A DNA stretch of 64,000 bases, from the NCBI RefSeq assembly GCF_017591425.1, contig NW_024467121.1, forward strand, positions 16,070,707-16,134,706, read 5' to 3'. The stretch's first letter is position 1; every line of letters starts with the position of its first letter. Made by a program: the position numbers and the translations under genes. The stretch is from Ochotona curzoniae. Lineage: Eukaryota > Chordata > Mammalia > Lagomorpha > Ochotonidae. Positions 1 through 13,239 of the stretch are shown one piece after another. The notes beneath the pieces were generated by a model, which made no database searches, was not told the DNA's origin, and saw only the letters and a program-made list of their open reading frames with translations.

Positions 1-92
1 AATCAGTAGATGGAAGATCTTCCTCTCTGTCTCAACACTTCTCTGTATATCTGATTTTCTAATAAAAATTTTAAAATAAATTTTGTTTAAAA
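1..92 (+). mobile_element. CSINE 3' end, cut by window edge
   Basis: The first bases match the 3' end of the lagomorph C-element SINE: GATGGAAGATCTTCCTCTCTG, then CTCTGTATATCTGATTTT and an A-rich AATAAA-containing tail. The tRNA-like head would lie left of the window. It reads left to right. The tail is somewhat decayed (TTTTAAAATAAATTTTG), so the copy is not among the youngest. Confidence 0.85.
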
Positions 93-3000
93 AGTGTAGA
101 AAGCACACAGGTTAAATTTCTCAATGGCTAAGAATCTTTGGCACATCATCACCCTACTGAAGGGTTTGAAAGTATTATATGCACATGTATTTGTATGTAG
201 ATGCAAACACGCATGGGATTTTGTGTGTAGCTAGGATCTTTTCCAGCATTCCCCAATGTGTGTGTAAAAAAAATATATATATATGAGCAGAACCAATTCC
301 AGAGACCTTGCCACCTTCTGAACTGCTCAAGGTAGAAACTTTCTGAGAGATGCTCTATATTTCTGCTTTAAACTTTTTTTAGCTATTGCTACAGGTTTTA
401 AGGATTTCTTTGAAACAACTGAAGAGTGAACTTTAATTCATGTTTTTTAAACAAAGGTTATATGAGACTTACAGCACACTTACAAAAGAAGAATATCAGC
501 AAGAATTGCACATTACGCTCGGAGTGCAACTGACTTTCAAATTTCTCTACAGGTATTATTTTCCATGAATAGGAACAAAGAGCAAAAACAGTTAAAAAAG
601 CATATTCAAATGTGTGCATAAAAAGGCATGGTAAATGAATACTGTTTAGTTTGCTGACATAATTACTTGAATGTAATTTTTATGAGTCGTAGAAATCTTG
701 GCATTTTCACTGAACCAGATAATTAGACTCTGAATAGAACAGGGTCAGAATAATTAATACATCAAAACTAGATGAACTTTTTCTAATTATTTTTATTTAA
801 TCTCTATTATAATTATTGTTATACTCTGCTGAGCATGATTGCCTCATGTTCATAGATTTGAATGCAGTCTTATAGTTGCATCCTGGGACTTTGTGGAATA
901 TTAACAAACCGTGGCATGGAGAAATTAGAATGATGTAGTTTCATGATGGAATTCTAAATTGGAATTTCATATTTTTCTATATAGTTGCACAAAATTTGTT
1001 CCATAATCATAAAAATATGAATTTTTAAACAAAAGTCTATGCTCCTTTTAAGTTACACTTCTCTGAAGTTCAAGAAATATTATTTTCTCAGAGTTTTTTG
1101 CAAAGACATATCATCAGGTATTCAACTCATGTGAAAATTTCTGCAAGATAATGACATTAAGTTTTCCATTATTTCATAATTTCCAATATCATGATAAATC
1201 TAAACATTTTAAACCAAATGTGTCAAAAGGCAATAATAAAGATCATTATGAATTATAATTAAAGACTTGGAAATTCATGTTCAAAAGTAATGTGGTTAAC
1301 TTTCTGGTGGTGATGATTGGTTACCAAGCTGTGCAGATCTTAAGAATTATAAAAATAAACACAGAGAGATAAATTATAATGGTAGACAAAGCTAAGAGAT
1401 TTGATGAATTACTACAGTGTCAGGGCTGAGAGAATATATAGGCTGGGCTAATAGAAAACTGGAAACTAATCCATGTCTAAATACTTGCAATAGGAATGCT
1501 ATGACACAGGAAATAAGTTAAAAATATTTTATATACCAAAAATTGTATCAGTGAAGATTGGCAACTCAACACATCACTAACAAAGCAGGAAATAAGTTGC
1601 AAACTAGTCTATGTACCCCCAAAAAATAATAATCAGTAAAGACTGCAACTTGAGGTGTCATTGTCAAAGCTGAGGCCACCCTTAACGCTGCTCCCATTCT
1701 AGGCTTGGTCAGACTATGTGTCACCCAATGGAGGTTCACAACTTCCTGTTTGACAAGACTGATATTCAGGAGGTGAGAGTGTGTTAGATCTTCAAGAAGG
1801 AATCAAGTGGTCAGTAGATTTCTTTCTGCAAAACCCTGAAAACATTGCACTGGGAGGGTTTACAGACTCCAAATTATTCAGGAACTGATTCATCTTGTAA
1901 TATTAAAAATGGGACATTCTAGCAGACTTTTGGGGGAAATCAAACTACTCATACGTCTCCTTGAGACGGGTTTAGCTAGAAAAGCCACACATAGTTAAGG
2001 AAGGCCATTACATGGTTGTGAAACACAAGGACAAGGAGATAGGCAGTGATATTCACTAGAGGGGAAGATGTCCTTGGCAACAGGGTGGGATTCTTACCTC
2101 ATAAGAGTATTTCAAAAAATATTGCCTACAAATGCAATTAAGAAAAAGGTATTTGTTACAGACATGTCAACTAAGTAAAGATGAGAAAAATAAGCGAAAA
2201 GGGAAAATGTTGCTGCTTGCAACGATATACAAGAACATGAAAAAGAATGTGTCACACGGATAATTAAAGTTGGTTTCAGCTGTAATAAAGAACATTATCA
2301 ATACTGAAGAAAATTAAATTATTAATGAATGATAGCTCTCACAGAGCATTGATAAAATATTAAAAGAAGAGTAAGAAAAGATGCTCTCAATGGGAGACAA
2401 CGAAAATGAAAAAATGCAAATAATCACTACCATGGGTAATGAGTCAAAGACAGTGATGGTAAATAATCCTTAAAACTGAATACTTGACTTTGTTTAAACA
2501 AGACAAAAGTATATTCCTCAAGTATTCAGGGGAAAGTGTTCCCTAAATGTCACAATAAATGAAACACAATGAATTCCACTTAGAATCAACTTGGCAAAGT
2601 TTTTGAATTTCAAGTTTAAACATTCACAAACACTAAAAAGAGAAAAGTTACACACATTTTTTATTCTATTTACCTCGGACCGCAAGAATGTACTGCAGAA
2701 AATGAAGACAAAAATTTGAGAGAAAAATGTAGGTCAAAGACAACTGATCCATGTGCTAGGATAACAAATGACGTTTACGATTCCAAACACAAGCCATCCA
2801 TAGATACGTACCTTGAAGCGCTCACTTGCATCAGCAGGCTGAGACTAAGAATGTTAACATTTTTGAGTCTGACATTATTATGACATTTACTGATATAAGT
2901 TAAAAATAGTTTTACTTATCTCGGAAAAAGCTACCTTACAAATCAGTCAGGACACTTAAGAGAAAAAAATAAGTACAAATAACATGAAAAAGGGAAAACA

Positions 3001-3200
3001 ATGATATGCTAGAAACAGTAAGACATTACATTATGTGATATAATAATATTATAAGTAAAAACGTTGGTTATTTAAGTAATGACTTAATTATTATTTCTAG
3101 TATATATATAGAATTTACTGTATCATCATGAGTACATTGTGGATTTTCCCTGATTTAAAATTCATCAAGTAATGTTGGCATAACTGATCTCATAGGAGCT
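93..3200. other. AT-rich non-coding block, mostly unassigned
   Basis: No credible open frame or gene signal appears on either strand. There is a short AT microsatellite near 270-285 and an imperfect tandem duplication at 1508-1670 (listed separately). The stretch from about 1400 to 2800 has moderately repeat-like texture and could be an old LINE or LTR internal piece, but I cannot match it to a family. The rest is ordinary AT-rich intergenic or intronic DNA. Confidence 0.6.
1508..1670. repeat. Imperfect two-copy tandem duplication, units of 79 and 84 bp
   Basis: Unit 1 (1508-1586) and unit 2 (1587-1670) both start AGGAAATAAGTT, share a central ATCAGT(G/A)AAGA(T/C)TG block, and end with CACTAACAAAGC versus CATTGTCAAAGC. 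They differ by substitutions and small indels, so the duplication is old. A degraded further partial unit may precede it near 1460-1500 (GGAAACTAATCCATGTCTAA). Tandem units of this size occur in LTR U3 regions and LINE untranslated regions, but I cannot assign this one. Confidence 0.6.
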
Positions 3201-3204
3201 AATT

Positions 3205-3505
3205 CTTTGAGGATGCTTGCCGTGCTGGCATGCTGTAACAAAGGATCAGTTCTCAAGTCCTGTTCTCCTCTTCTGATCTAGTTCCCTGCTAACGTGTCAG
3301 GAAAGCAGTAGATGGGCACTTGTCATCTGAGTGGGCAAACTGGTAGGCGTTCCTGGTTCCTTGGCTTTAAGCTAACCCAGCTTGTTTCACTGCAGTCATT
3401 TGGAGAGTGAATCAGCAAATGGAGCATATTTTTCTTTCTCTATCTCTGTTTCTATCTCTGATTTTGCCTCTTAAATATTTCTTTAAAAAAGAAAAAAAAT
3501 GAACA
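3205..3505 (+). mobile_element. Divergent CSINE
   Basis: An old copy of the C-element SINE. Recognisable segments in order are CCCTGCTAACGTGTCAGGAAAGCAGTAGATG (about 3283-3315, with changes), TTCCTGGTTCCTTGGCTTTAAG, CAGTCATTTGGAGAGTGAATCAGCAAATGGA (about 3394-3423), a pyrimidine-rich CTCTATCTCTG region and a TTAAATATTTCTTTAAAAAAG tail. The head is badly degraded. The high divergence suggests insertion well before the full-length copies elsewhere in the window. Confidence 0.7.
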
Positions 3506-3509
3506 GGTT

Positions 3510-6500
3510 CCTTATCTTCCACTGTAATAGAATGTGAATTTAAGATAAAATAAGAAATAAAATTTACACAATACATTATGAAAAGATAAAAAAGATAAAT
3601 GAAAGCATTCCTGTTCCTATGGTAATTGTAGTATTTTTCAGCATAAACACAACTGAATAACATGCAGTGAAAATTAAATATTGAACTATCATTTATTCAT
3701 ATAGAAACCTAAGGCGTTTTCTTAACATGTGGCATGTTTCTCATTACAAAGATAAGTGATGTGCCGTAAATATTCTACTTCAGAGTCAGGTATCATCTGT
3801 GCTTATATACTAATAATAGTTTGTCAATGCATTACAAAAAACCTCACAATTTAACAACCATTAAATAATATATAAAAACATTTGTGAACTTCATATACCT
3901 TAGCACCATACATAAAAATTATTCTGGCTTAGCATTAGTAACAAACATCTAAGATAAGAGTCCCCCATTTTTTTTCTTTTTTCTTTACAGAAAAAAAAAG
4001 TGAAACTAAAAATTACTTAGCAAAATATTTGTATATTTAGAATATAAAATTCAGAACATAAAATTAAAATCCTGCCTTCTGTCAGGATTTAAACTCAGAC
4101 CAGCCGGCACATCTCAATACTGCAATCATCATTTACTGCTTTCTGGTTGAAATAATTTAGCAAAGGGCCTGGCACATAAGAGCACTCAGTTAATAATTGA
4201 GGAGTCTACCTAGATGTGACTAAGACATTTCACTAGAAACTAAGAGATGCAGAACTGGAAACAAAATTATTTCTCAATAAAATTCAATAGGAGTTTTATG
4301 GAGGAAAATGGAAATGTCAAGTGAAGATAACAATATGAAGCATGTGCTAAAAAGTTCAACAAAATATCCACAAATAAAGAATGATCATCTGACAAGTAGC
4401 AACTGTGACAAAAGCTATGGAAGTACATTCCTCATGCTAATCTTGCAAGCATGGTTTAACTTTAGACACAGGATGACTTTCTTTGATTTTTTTTTTTTTG
4501 TCCTGTGTACATGTGGTTAAAATCAAGTATCTTTGGTCACCTAGGGAGGGTTGGTACTACAAAAATTTCAGCTTGAGAAAAAAACTAATCTAGAGCAATC
4601 TGTCTTAATGGCAAAATTAATAACTTAGGAAAATATTTGATAAGGAAATTAAAATGTTATAATGAAAGTAATTTTAAAGACTTGAGGGCCGCCCTACAAT
4701 ATATACAATTACATACACAGTATATAATTATGTCCACATTGAAGAAACTAGGTGACATCTTAGTTTGTCATCCCACACAGAAGACTCAATATTCATGTCA
4801 AAGTATGTAAGTTTGGCAATACATTTGATTCTTGCAGATCTGGAGATGGGGAATTGTTACATATGAGGATTAAATACTATGTTTTAAGGCAGATAACAAA
4901 GGAGAACAAACATTATACCATCTACATAGTGCAGAGTAAGACTACTCTGAATTTTTACACAACAAATGTATTCATCCATATTTCTTGTTGACTCTGTGAA
5001 CTTCGTGTTCTGTCTTTCCCCTTCTTTCTCACTAATCTTCTTTATGGAAAGAGTTATGTTTGTATAATGAGAATATCAAATAAAAATTGTTTATTTAGGC
5101 ATTGGCAACTGATGCAAAACTTTTGGGGACATCTGCTTTCTATACCGAAATCCACCACCACTTTCTATCCATCTTTCTACTAATGTGTGCCTTGGGGAGG
5201 ATAAAGGCATAGCTGGTAATGGCTCAGATTCCTCACAGGGTGAACAGATTCAAATCAATGAATGAATTAGTACAACATAAGCTTATCCATCCAGAAGCCA
5301 TTAAATGTAGTCATTTCTATTCGGACAGTGTATGTAAGTGTGTCCACAAATAAATGGTTATGCTTTTGTTATAAAAATGCTAAATTTTTAGTTTCACTGT
5401 ATTTGATGTATCCAAGAGAAGCCAGTTTGGGAGAATAAACAGCTTCTGTTACACATTCCTTCAGTCCTTCAGTCCCACAAAGTCAACTTTTGCGTCTTAC
5501 TTTCTATTTTCCCCCTTCTGAAGCTCATGCATTGGTTAAGACACCTGGAGTGCTTCCTGGCATTTTAGTGGTTTACCAGTGAGTGTTAACTTACAAGCAA
5601 TAGAAGAGAATGGAGTCAAGAGCCTGGGCTTTTCCATTTGGCAGCTCTTTTCTATCAGTGTCCTTCTCTGAACTGTTGACTGCTCTCACACTCACGAAAG
5701 GATTTCTCTGAGCATCTCAATGACCTTAGGAAAAAAAAATATTTTTATTAATGCAGTTGAGATTCCTAAGAGGAGGGGGACTTTCAAGAAGACTGGATCA
5801 GCCCAGAGAAAGAGATGACAGCTGAGAACAAATATTAGCCAGGTGGATGAAGGATAAAAAAGGCCAGGTAAGAAGAGAGGCAACTTACAGAATCTCTGCA
5901 TTTTACTAGGCTGAACTTTTGTCTTCGACATTGTACAGGAAATTGTGAGAACTGGAAAAGGAGACAGTTAGCTAAAATTTATGTAATCACCATGTGAATA
6001 CTGATTTGTCATTTTTCCTTATATTAAAAACTGTACCTTTATTTTTGCATTACAGTTCAAGCTCATTCTTTTGTGTAACCAATATGTAAATATATAAATA
6101 CCCAGTAACATAAAAAAAATGCATCCCCCTCAAATGTAGAGATATCTCCATCCCTTCTCTGAAATGCATTCTCTCAAACAAACACTAGTATGACTACTTT
6201 ACAGAACTAACAATTTATCCTTTTGCAACACAAACTAAACATATGACAACCATGATTTGGCAAAATAGGACCTGCATTCACTGTTTTTAAGGACAGTGAG
6301 GACGAAAGGATGTGTCTCTGCAGTAGTCTCTTGGAGACAAGTCTAGGTATGTGTAGCAAAGCCTCAAATTCCCCGACTCAGTCATCAGTTTTTACTATTT
6401 TGTTTCTTATACCACTTGTCTTGAATGTATGGAAACTTATTGTTGCTCATTAATTGGCAAACATCTCAATGAAAAGAAAAGAGCATTCCTGCTCTAAAAT

Positions 6501-7862
6501 TTAGACATTCAGCATCATTCTCCTACCCAGAACATCAAGCTGCAAACCAGACAGCCCTGTCTGGGTTACATGACTCTGGAAGACACATGTCCTGCGCATA
6601 TGATTGTGCACATGTGTTTCTGCACAACACTTCAGATTAGCACTCTATCATTTTCTTTTGGATTCTTACCAACTACTTCAACGTTATCCAGGAAGTTTTT
6701 CTGTTCACAATTCTTACAGGACTCTGACATTTACTTCTGTTGGAAAATAAATACATTGTTTCTAGGAAATGTTAAAGTTGTTTCTCAGACATGAGATTAA
6801 ATGATTAGGGTCTCACTTTCCATTTGTCAGGATTATGTGAGCCCAGTTTTGTTAAACCTCATTTGCAAACATCTTTAATTAAATGTCCCTAAAATATTGA
6901 TGTTGAACCTTAAAACTTTCATGAAAAAAATGAAACAATGGGAAATATTTGCACATTAATAAAGTTTTTTAACCACATACCAATGCAATAAAAATCTATG
7001 AGTACCAGTCCCAAAGGGGATGATCTTAGTTTGAATTGTATATATGCTTTGGATTTTATTTACAAGTATGTGTCATATATATGTGTGTTTTGTATATACA
7101 GCATTATTTCATAAAATATTATTACATGCAATATTACAAATTAATCTCACTTTATGTAAGTGAAGTTCACTCTTTCTGACTTAAGGTCTAAAAGGAAATG
7201 AAATACTAAGGCTTGTACAATTTCTCTTTACTTTAGTCATCTCTATCTGGCCGTGTCACAAAAGCAAAGTAGCCTTTGGGAATCAGAGACTTTACACAGT
7301 CTGTCCAAAATTATAAAATAATTTTTCGAAATGCTCCTGTATTAGGCTATATTTTTATGTGCAAATTAGGCTATCTTGTGACAAGACAGAACAAATTTTT
7401 CCATGATTCTTAAAAATGTCTCACTTGAATATAACTAATTGAATCATTTGTCCACATGTGCGGTGTTCATCAATAAACCAACTTAACCATGCTTAGATTT
7501 CCTTTGCAGATCCACAAACAACATTTTTTAGATTTGCCATTTAGTGGCAAAGTCTGTGGACAAAAAATTAGAAGTATTTTATAGTAATGTATAAATGTCT
7601 TCTTTAGTTCTCTGATTTTACCAATCAATAATATTTTCTTACTTAGACAATTACAAAAGAATAAAATAATGTTTGATTGAAATTTGATATTTTAAAAACA
7701 TTTTCTTGCAAAAAAATATCCTAAAATGACAGGTATCAAATGTTTTCTCTAATATAAGACAACATCCATCAAAAATACGGAGCAAAAAGTAAAGGTAGAT
7801 AAGCATGCAATTGTAATCTCACAAATGAAGGATATAAAGGAGACCAGGAATCAAAGAAAATC
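3510..7862. other. AT-rich block without recognised gene
   Basis: No coding signal. The short open frames (for example 5692-5931 minus and 6570-6794 plus) have no family resemblance and are the length expected by chance in AT-rich DNA. The only repeat I can suggest is a MIR tail near 4160. No CSINE is visible in this stretch. Confidence 0.6.
4155..4208 (+). mobile_element. Possible MIR 3' end
   Basis: AAAGGGCCTGGCACATAAG followed by AGCACTCAGTTAATAATTG resembles the conserved MIR 3' portion (AGTGCCTGGCACATAGTAAGCGCTCAATAAATG). The upstream part is too decayed to define the 5' boundary. MIRs are ancient tRNA-derived SINEs shared by all mammals. Confidence 0.45.
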
Positions 7863-7878
7863 GACAGAATATATTTCT
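7863..7878. repeat. Target-site duplication, left copy of L1 insertion
   Basis: GACAGAATATATTTCT is repeated at 8605-8620 as GACAGAATACATTTCT (15 of 16 identical). The two copies bracket the minus-strand retroposon and lie directly next to its poly(T), as expected for target-primed reverse transcription. Confidence 0.85.
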
Positions 7879-8604
7879 TTTTTTTCATTTTTTAAAATTA
7901 TATTTGGGACAATCTTTACATAGTTAATTGGGGCAAAAAGGTTCAAGGGCTATAGGAAAACGGGTAAGACTATTATTTCCATATTGTTTCCTTCATGTTT
8001 AAAGGGGGTTATTAAGGGAGAAGGCCCACCCAATTTCCCACCCTCCCCAGGTCCCGCATGTAGGGTATGCTCCGAGATTCTTGCTCAAGTGGTTTTGATA
8101 GTTCACCAGTTACAAATTGCTGCCAATCTTGCCACTCCAAGCAGTATGAGGTCTTTGAAGACTCTACCAATTGACATAGTCCATCATAGAGTCTCTGTTT
8201 GCCCTGTATTTCGCTGCCAACATATAGCTGAGATGGTTGATTGACCTGTTCTGTATTCTCTCTTTTCTTGGTTAGGGTTCTGAGTCCAGCATTTCAATTA
8301 GGGAAATCTCCAAAGAAACTTTGTCTGAGGTGTTCTCAGACCAGATTCTTGTATGTACTAGCAGGTACAGGGCCTGGCTCAGTCTATGGCTCTGATCAGC
8401 TGGTGGTTGCGATTGCTGGGTTGCTTCTGTTTTCAGCCCAGACTTCCACTGGAACCAATGGGTGTTGCAGTCCAGCCTGGTGCTGCCCAGCACATACTCG
8501 GCCCCCCATAAATCAGTGGGAGCTGCAGCCTAGTTGGAGCGACCCATAATAACCCCCACCAGCCCTGCCCCCTACCCTGGTTTGCCAGGATGTGTAGCAG
8601 TATT
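7879..8604 (-). mobile_element. 5'-truncated L1 3' end (probable lagomorph L1 3' UTR)
   Basis: A 726-bp block, more GC-rich than its flanks, begins on the + strand with a T-rich stretch (the poly(A) of a minus-strand element) and is bracketed by a 16-bp target-site duplication. The sequence has no long open frame. Its C-rich, G-tract-bearing far end (CCCCACCAGCCCTGCCCCCT near 8557) resembles the G-rich part of lagomorph L1 3' UTRs. The family call is from memory. The insertion structure itself is seen directly. The 68- to 102-residue frames in this block (7984-8244, 8241-8549 plus; 8272-8493 minus) are incidental. Confidence 0.7.
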
Positions 8605-8620
8605 GACAGAATACATTTCT
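8605..8620. repeat. Target-site duplication, right copy of L1 insertion
   Basis: GACAGAATACATTTCT, the partner of 7863-7878 with a single mismatch. It marks the 5'-truncation point of the minus-strand element. Confidence 0.85.
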
Positions 8621-9553
8621 ACCTCTGAATAAAAATAGGCCCCCAGTGAAACTTCTAAATATGTCAAGACAACAAAAATTAGAATTTCTACCATTGCCTC
8701 TATCAACAGTGTCATGACCCAGAGAGTTGGAGTCAAAACTCCACCTGATGGATTATTTTCCTAAAAAAACACAGGGAACAATGGGGGAGGGGGAACGAAA
8801 AGGATGGGAGCACCAGAAGGAGGAAGCCTTGTGCCTGCAAAACTGTAAAATGCAAAATAAGGATAATAACAATAAAGATCTTACTTTTCCTATCCTTGAT
8901 AGGTTTAAACAAACCACTAAATGCTCTAGAACTCCCACTCTGTTTCTATCTGTTGTTGCTTTATTTTTATTTTGAGATTATAGAATATTTTAAGTATTCC
9001 ATAAGCTACCAAGGAAATGTAAGTATAATTTTCAAAAGTGAATAAGTATATATCAAAGTTACTCTAGTGTGAACTGTTACTTTCCAGAATAATTTTATTG
9101 ACTGAGAAGGTCATAGCATGGAATAAGTCAAGAATCTAATGAATTAAAATCAGAATAAAGAGGTGTGTTTCCTGAACTACGGACACATACATTTATTTAT
9201 ATTGGATCATCACTGCTTATGTTTCTAAAAGTATTCTGTCTGCATTTTGTCTTACCAAGATACTATTACTCCTTCCATGCAAATAATAACATTTGAATAA
9301 AAATACACCACTGATTTGAACTTTGTATAACATTTGTGTGTACTGAAACATATGATACTCATTAACCTTTGAATTGATGAAAATTCAGCTATGTACACAC
9401 TTTAATTCTAAATAAATTGTAGTAAAGTTTATCTTTGTAGGTTTAGGGCCAAGTTTTTCAAAGTGTTTTTCATCTCATTACCAGTTTAAAACTGAATCTA
9501 TTCTGTAACATTAAAATCTCACCAGCTAATTGTCTCAATTACCATTGTCTGAA

Positions 9554-9593
9554 GTGTGTGTATGTTTGTATGTGTGTGTGTGTTTGTGTGTGA
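9554..9593. repeat. (TG)n imperfect microsatellite
   Basis: Alternating TG with TATG and TTTG interruptions, about 40 bp. Confidence 0.85.
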
Positions 9594-10236
9594 AAGAGTA
9601 ACTTAATACAACAGGATGCAAAAAAATGCTATACAGCAGAAAACAATTCAACAACAAATAGGTTCTTAAATTTGTGTGAAAGCCAGTTCAACAGTAGAAG
9701 CAAATCATGCACTCTAGTCTTCCCTCTCGCCTTATTTTCTGCACCATCTCGCCCCACAACCACCCCATAGCCCCGTTCCACCAACCCTTTTGTAGTGATA
9801 GATTTCCATCGTGCAAACTTGGCGTTCTATTAGAACATCATAGTAAAGAGTGATTACAAGTAAGCAAGCATAAATGGCTTCCTTATTCTAGGATGTTCCA
9901 GGAGGTAAATTACCCAGAGGATGTTAGCAGTGTGTTGGAGAGTGAGCGCAGTGTATTTCACATTGGAGTATTCTGAGATACTTGGGACACAAGGGTGTGG
10001 CACTAACTTGCATTGAGGACCTGACCAAGTTTAGAGATAAAAGGTTTCATTGCCATCCAGTGGCAATTTAGGTTACTGCAACAAGAGTGCATTAGTTTTG
10101 ATGGAGAAATGAATGGTGATTGACAAGATGGCCTGCCTGTTAAATAAAAAATAAAATACAATTATTTTATTTCATCCTCTTCTTTAACATTTTAAGATCA
10201 ATAGCAAGCAGAGTAGGTTAGAAAGTAGCTTTAGGG

Positions 10237-10260
10237 TTTTTTGTTTGTTTGTTTGTTTGT
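10237..10260. repeat. (TTTG)n microsatellite
   Basis: About five uninterrupted TTTG units preceded by a T-run. Confidence 0.9.
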
Positions 10261-13022
10261 TTCAGATTTGAGTATTTGGCAGGCAGTTCCCTGAACATGA
10301 AGGAGTGAGGCTGCGATTTCAAAGAAAAGTGACAGCGTTTGTTACAGTGATAAAACTTAAGCTTTTAAGAAAAAAATTAAATTTCAGAAATCTGTCCCAT
10401 TCCCATTAGTAACTTTAATTTTTAGGTATAATATTTTCTCTTTAGACTTGGATAGGAGATATGAAGAATAAATATATATAGGCAAGTAAATGCTTACTAA
10501 TGTTTTTCAATTAAGATTTAAAATACTTAAAATAAATTCCAAAGGAACATTTGTTTATAACATCAAGGGATTTTATCTGATTAAGAAACCTCAACAATTC
10601 AGTCCACTCTTTTTCAATGGCATTACAAAAGAGGCATGTATTACTAATGAGTTGCACTAACACTGTGATCATATTGAAGTTAACGGTCAGGCTAAAGTGA
10701 AGTTCATGGTTCATGTGTGTGTTTAAACAAAAACCTATAAACTAGACAGGAACAATTAAAAAAAAAAGAAGAGATTTATTCCCTTTACAATCTGTTGTAA
10801 AAAGGCTCATTCTTTATCTTTCTATTATTTGGCTGGCCTCAGAGTTTATTCCACCTATATATGTGAAATATTTCCCCGATGTTTGAATTTATTAGAAAGC
10901 TAAATTACCTTTTTTTTTTCTAGCAATTTTCACTGAGAAATAAGATAGTTGGTTTTCTAAAAAAAATTTTAAAAAATACATTTCTCCATGTCTTCAAAAG
11001 GAGCGAATTGTCTAGAGGATGTGCACCCGTCAGTATGTGCTTCCAAATAGACTTCAATAGACCTCCTGAACACACAGTACAAGTTCGTGCGTTTTGTTTC
11101 TTTTTCTAGCTACTGCATTAAATCAATTCCTACTTTTCTTTGTGGCAAACCCCATGGACATTTTGTTGGCCTTGATTTTCAATGTTGCTTTGCTATTTGT
11201 CATTCATAGGACAAGTCTATAAAGAAAAAGATCTTAGAAGAAATATTGTGCTCTGGTTTTTTTAACAAAAAAATAAGTGAGTGTGGACATTTTCCCTAGA
11301 AAATAAGAATGGCTTTATTATGTGGAACACATATTTACATTATTCTACATGAATGCAGATTTATAATGCACTAAAGTCATCCACAAAGCTAAAATAAAAA
11401 CTGAATTAATCTGAGCTTTGTTTCTTCCTTGTCCCAGTTAATCAGTCTGTAGGGGTTCTTAGGCTCCTAAATAAATGTTCATTTACTTTGGACTCGGTGG
11501 TGTGAGTCATTTTCAACAAGCCATGATCTGCCAACAAGCTTCAAAACCAGGGAGCAAAATGACAGAAAGCAGGCATGTATAAGCAATGTATATATTAACA
11601 CTTGGGCCACAGTGACTCCTTTCTTCAGAAAGAGCTTTCATTCAGCAGAATCAAACCCATACTGAATGAAACATCTTCATGTTTATTCATCAGTTAACAC
11701 TGACTGAACATTTTCCTTTAAAAGGAGTCGGTGATTTTTACCTATGTTTTTCTGTTATATATTTGGTGAATATATAAACAAGCGTATTCTTCCAGAAAAG
11801 TTGGAAATCATCCAAATTACAACTAATACAAAAATCTGCGTGGAGTTGAAGTCCTTACAGGTGCGATGCAATGCTCACTCTTCTCTTTGTTGGACTCCAC
11901 GTGTGGATCACTGGCTCTTCATGCCTTGAGCCTGCACACTGAGCTGTCTTCATGTAGCAATCTATTCTGTCAATTTAACAAATTAATCATTTCATTACTA
12001 ATCTTATTAAATATGCATGCACGCCATTCACATTTCTATTTTGATCCCAATTGCTATTTGAGGGATATTTGAACTTATACAGCAAACCATTGGTGTTACT
12101 CCAAATCCAGTGGTACATGAACAGCTTAAGGGTTTGCTGATGGCTTAATGATGTCAAAGGGATGCATGTGACTAGAAGTAAGCAATGATAGAGCGCAGGG
12201 AGTAGGGAGAGGATCTCAGTTTCTCCCCTACCAGGAACTGTCATATACCCACTGCTAAGTCTTTGTGGACATTTGGCAGTGCAGTTGACTTTCATTTTAG
12301 AAGTTGAAATAAACCATTTTCAAGCCTCTCCTGTTGAAAACTTTCTTTAGGCTTGGCACCTTAAATTCGGGTGTAAGAGAGAGTGTGCTGCTTGCTTTTT
12401 ATAAGTGATATACTTACATGCAATGTTTCATTCACTCTAGAAATGCATGCTGAGAATTTATTCAATACAAAATAATGTGGTGCAAAGTATAAATGTAAAT
12501 CATCACAACCATGGGATAATCCAGGAGGCCCTATCTCCATAACCGTCATTTTTGTGCTTCTTGAAGTAAATTCCTGGAGTGCACACTCAGATCTTACGTG
12601 GTAGAGGTATACCTTTCTGGTGCACTCCAATGGCCAACGTGAAATACACACAACACCATAATTTTAAAAAGAGAGCTCAACATCAACTACAGGAGACAAT
12701 CCAGAATGCAATGCCACATTCAACAGAAATTAATACTGAAGCAGCATCAGGGCACTACTAAAATGCACAAAGTAAGCTTTCATATTCGGAGAAAGAGTGA
12801 TAAATACGCTGACAGTCCCATCCATTGATTCCACATGCCCCTAATTCCACTGCACAATCCTTTGAATTTGTCCCTTAACTATCCATAAACAGTACTGATA
12901 AAAGTTAATGAAGATTTTCCTGAATTTACATAATATTCTGATAGCAATTTTTATCTAAATAGCTAAAGGAAAGGAAACTACAAAGGATAGTCAAAAGGTT
13001 ATTGGTGTAAAAGAGTAAGCTA

Positions 13023-13025
13023 ATA

Positions 13026-13056
<31 letters not shown>

Positions 13057-13060
13057 TTCA
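13023..13060. repeat. (AT)n plus poly(T) microsatellite
   Basis: An uninterrupted TA array of about 13 units runs straight into a T-run. Confidence 0.9.
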
Positions 13061-13239
13061 ATGTGGCCCATTCTGAACATCAAAAATGAGATATTTTGTC
13101 CTGCTCTGCTGTATAATAGAGACTGTAATACACTCCGAAGATTTTTGAAGCCTAATTTAGGTGGTAGCTTTAGAAATAAATAAGTTTACATTAAGGAAAG
13201 AAAATATTTTGATGGGGTAGCCATTAGTTTTGATATATT

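Larger units (their letters stand above)
8621..13225. other. AT-rich block, microsatellites only
   Basis: No gene is recognised. It contains a TG-rich microsatellite (about 9554-9593), a TTTG array (10237-10260) and a perfect AT array followed by poly(T) (13023-13060). A C-rich patch near 9720-9795 (CCATCTCGCCCCACAACC) stands out from the AT background but I cannot assign it. The open frames here, such as 11987-12295 minus and 12361-12651 minus, look like chance. Confidence 0.55.
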
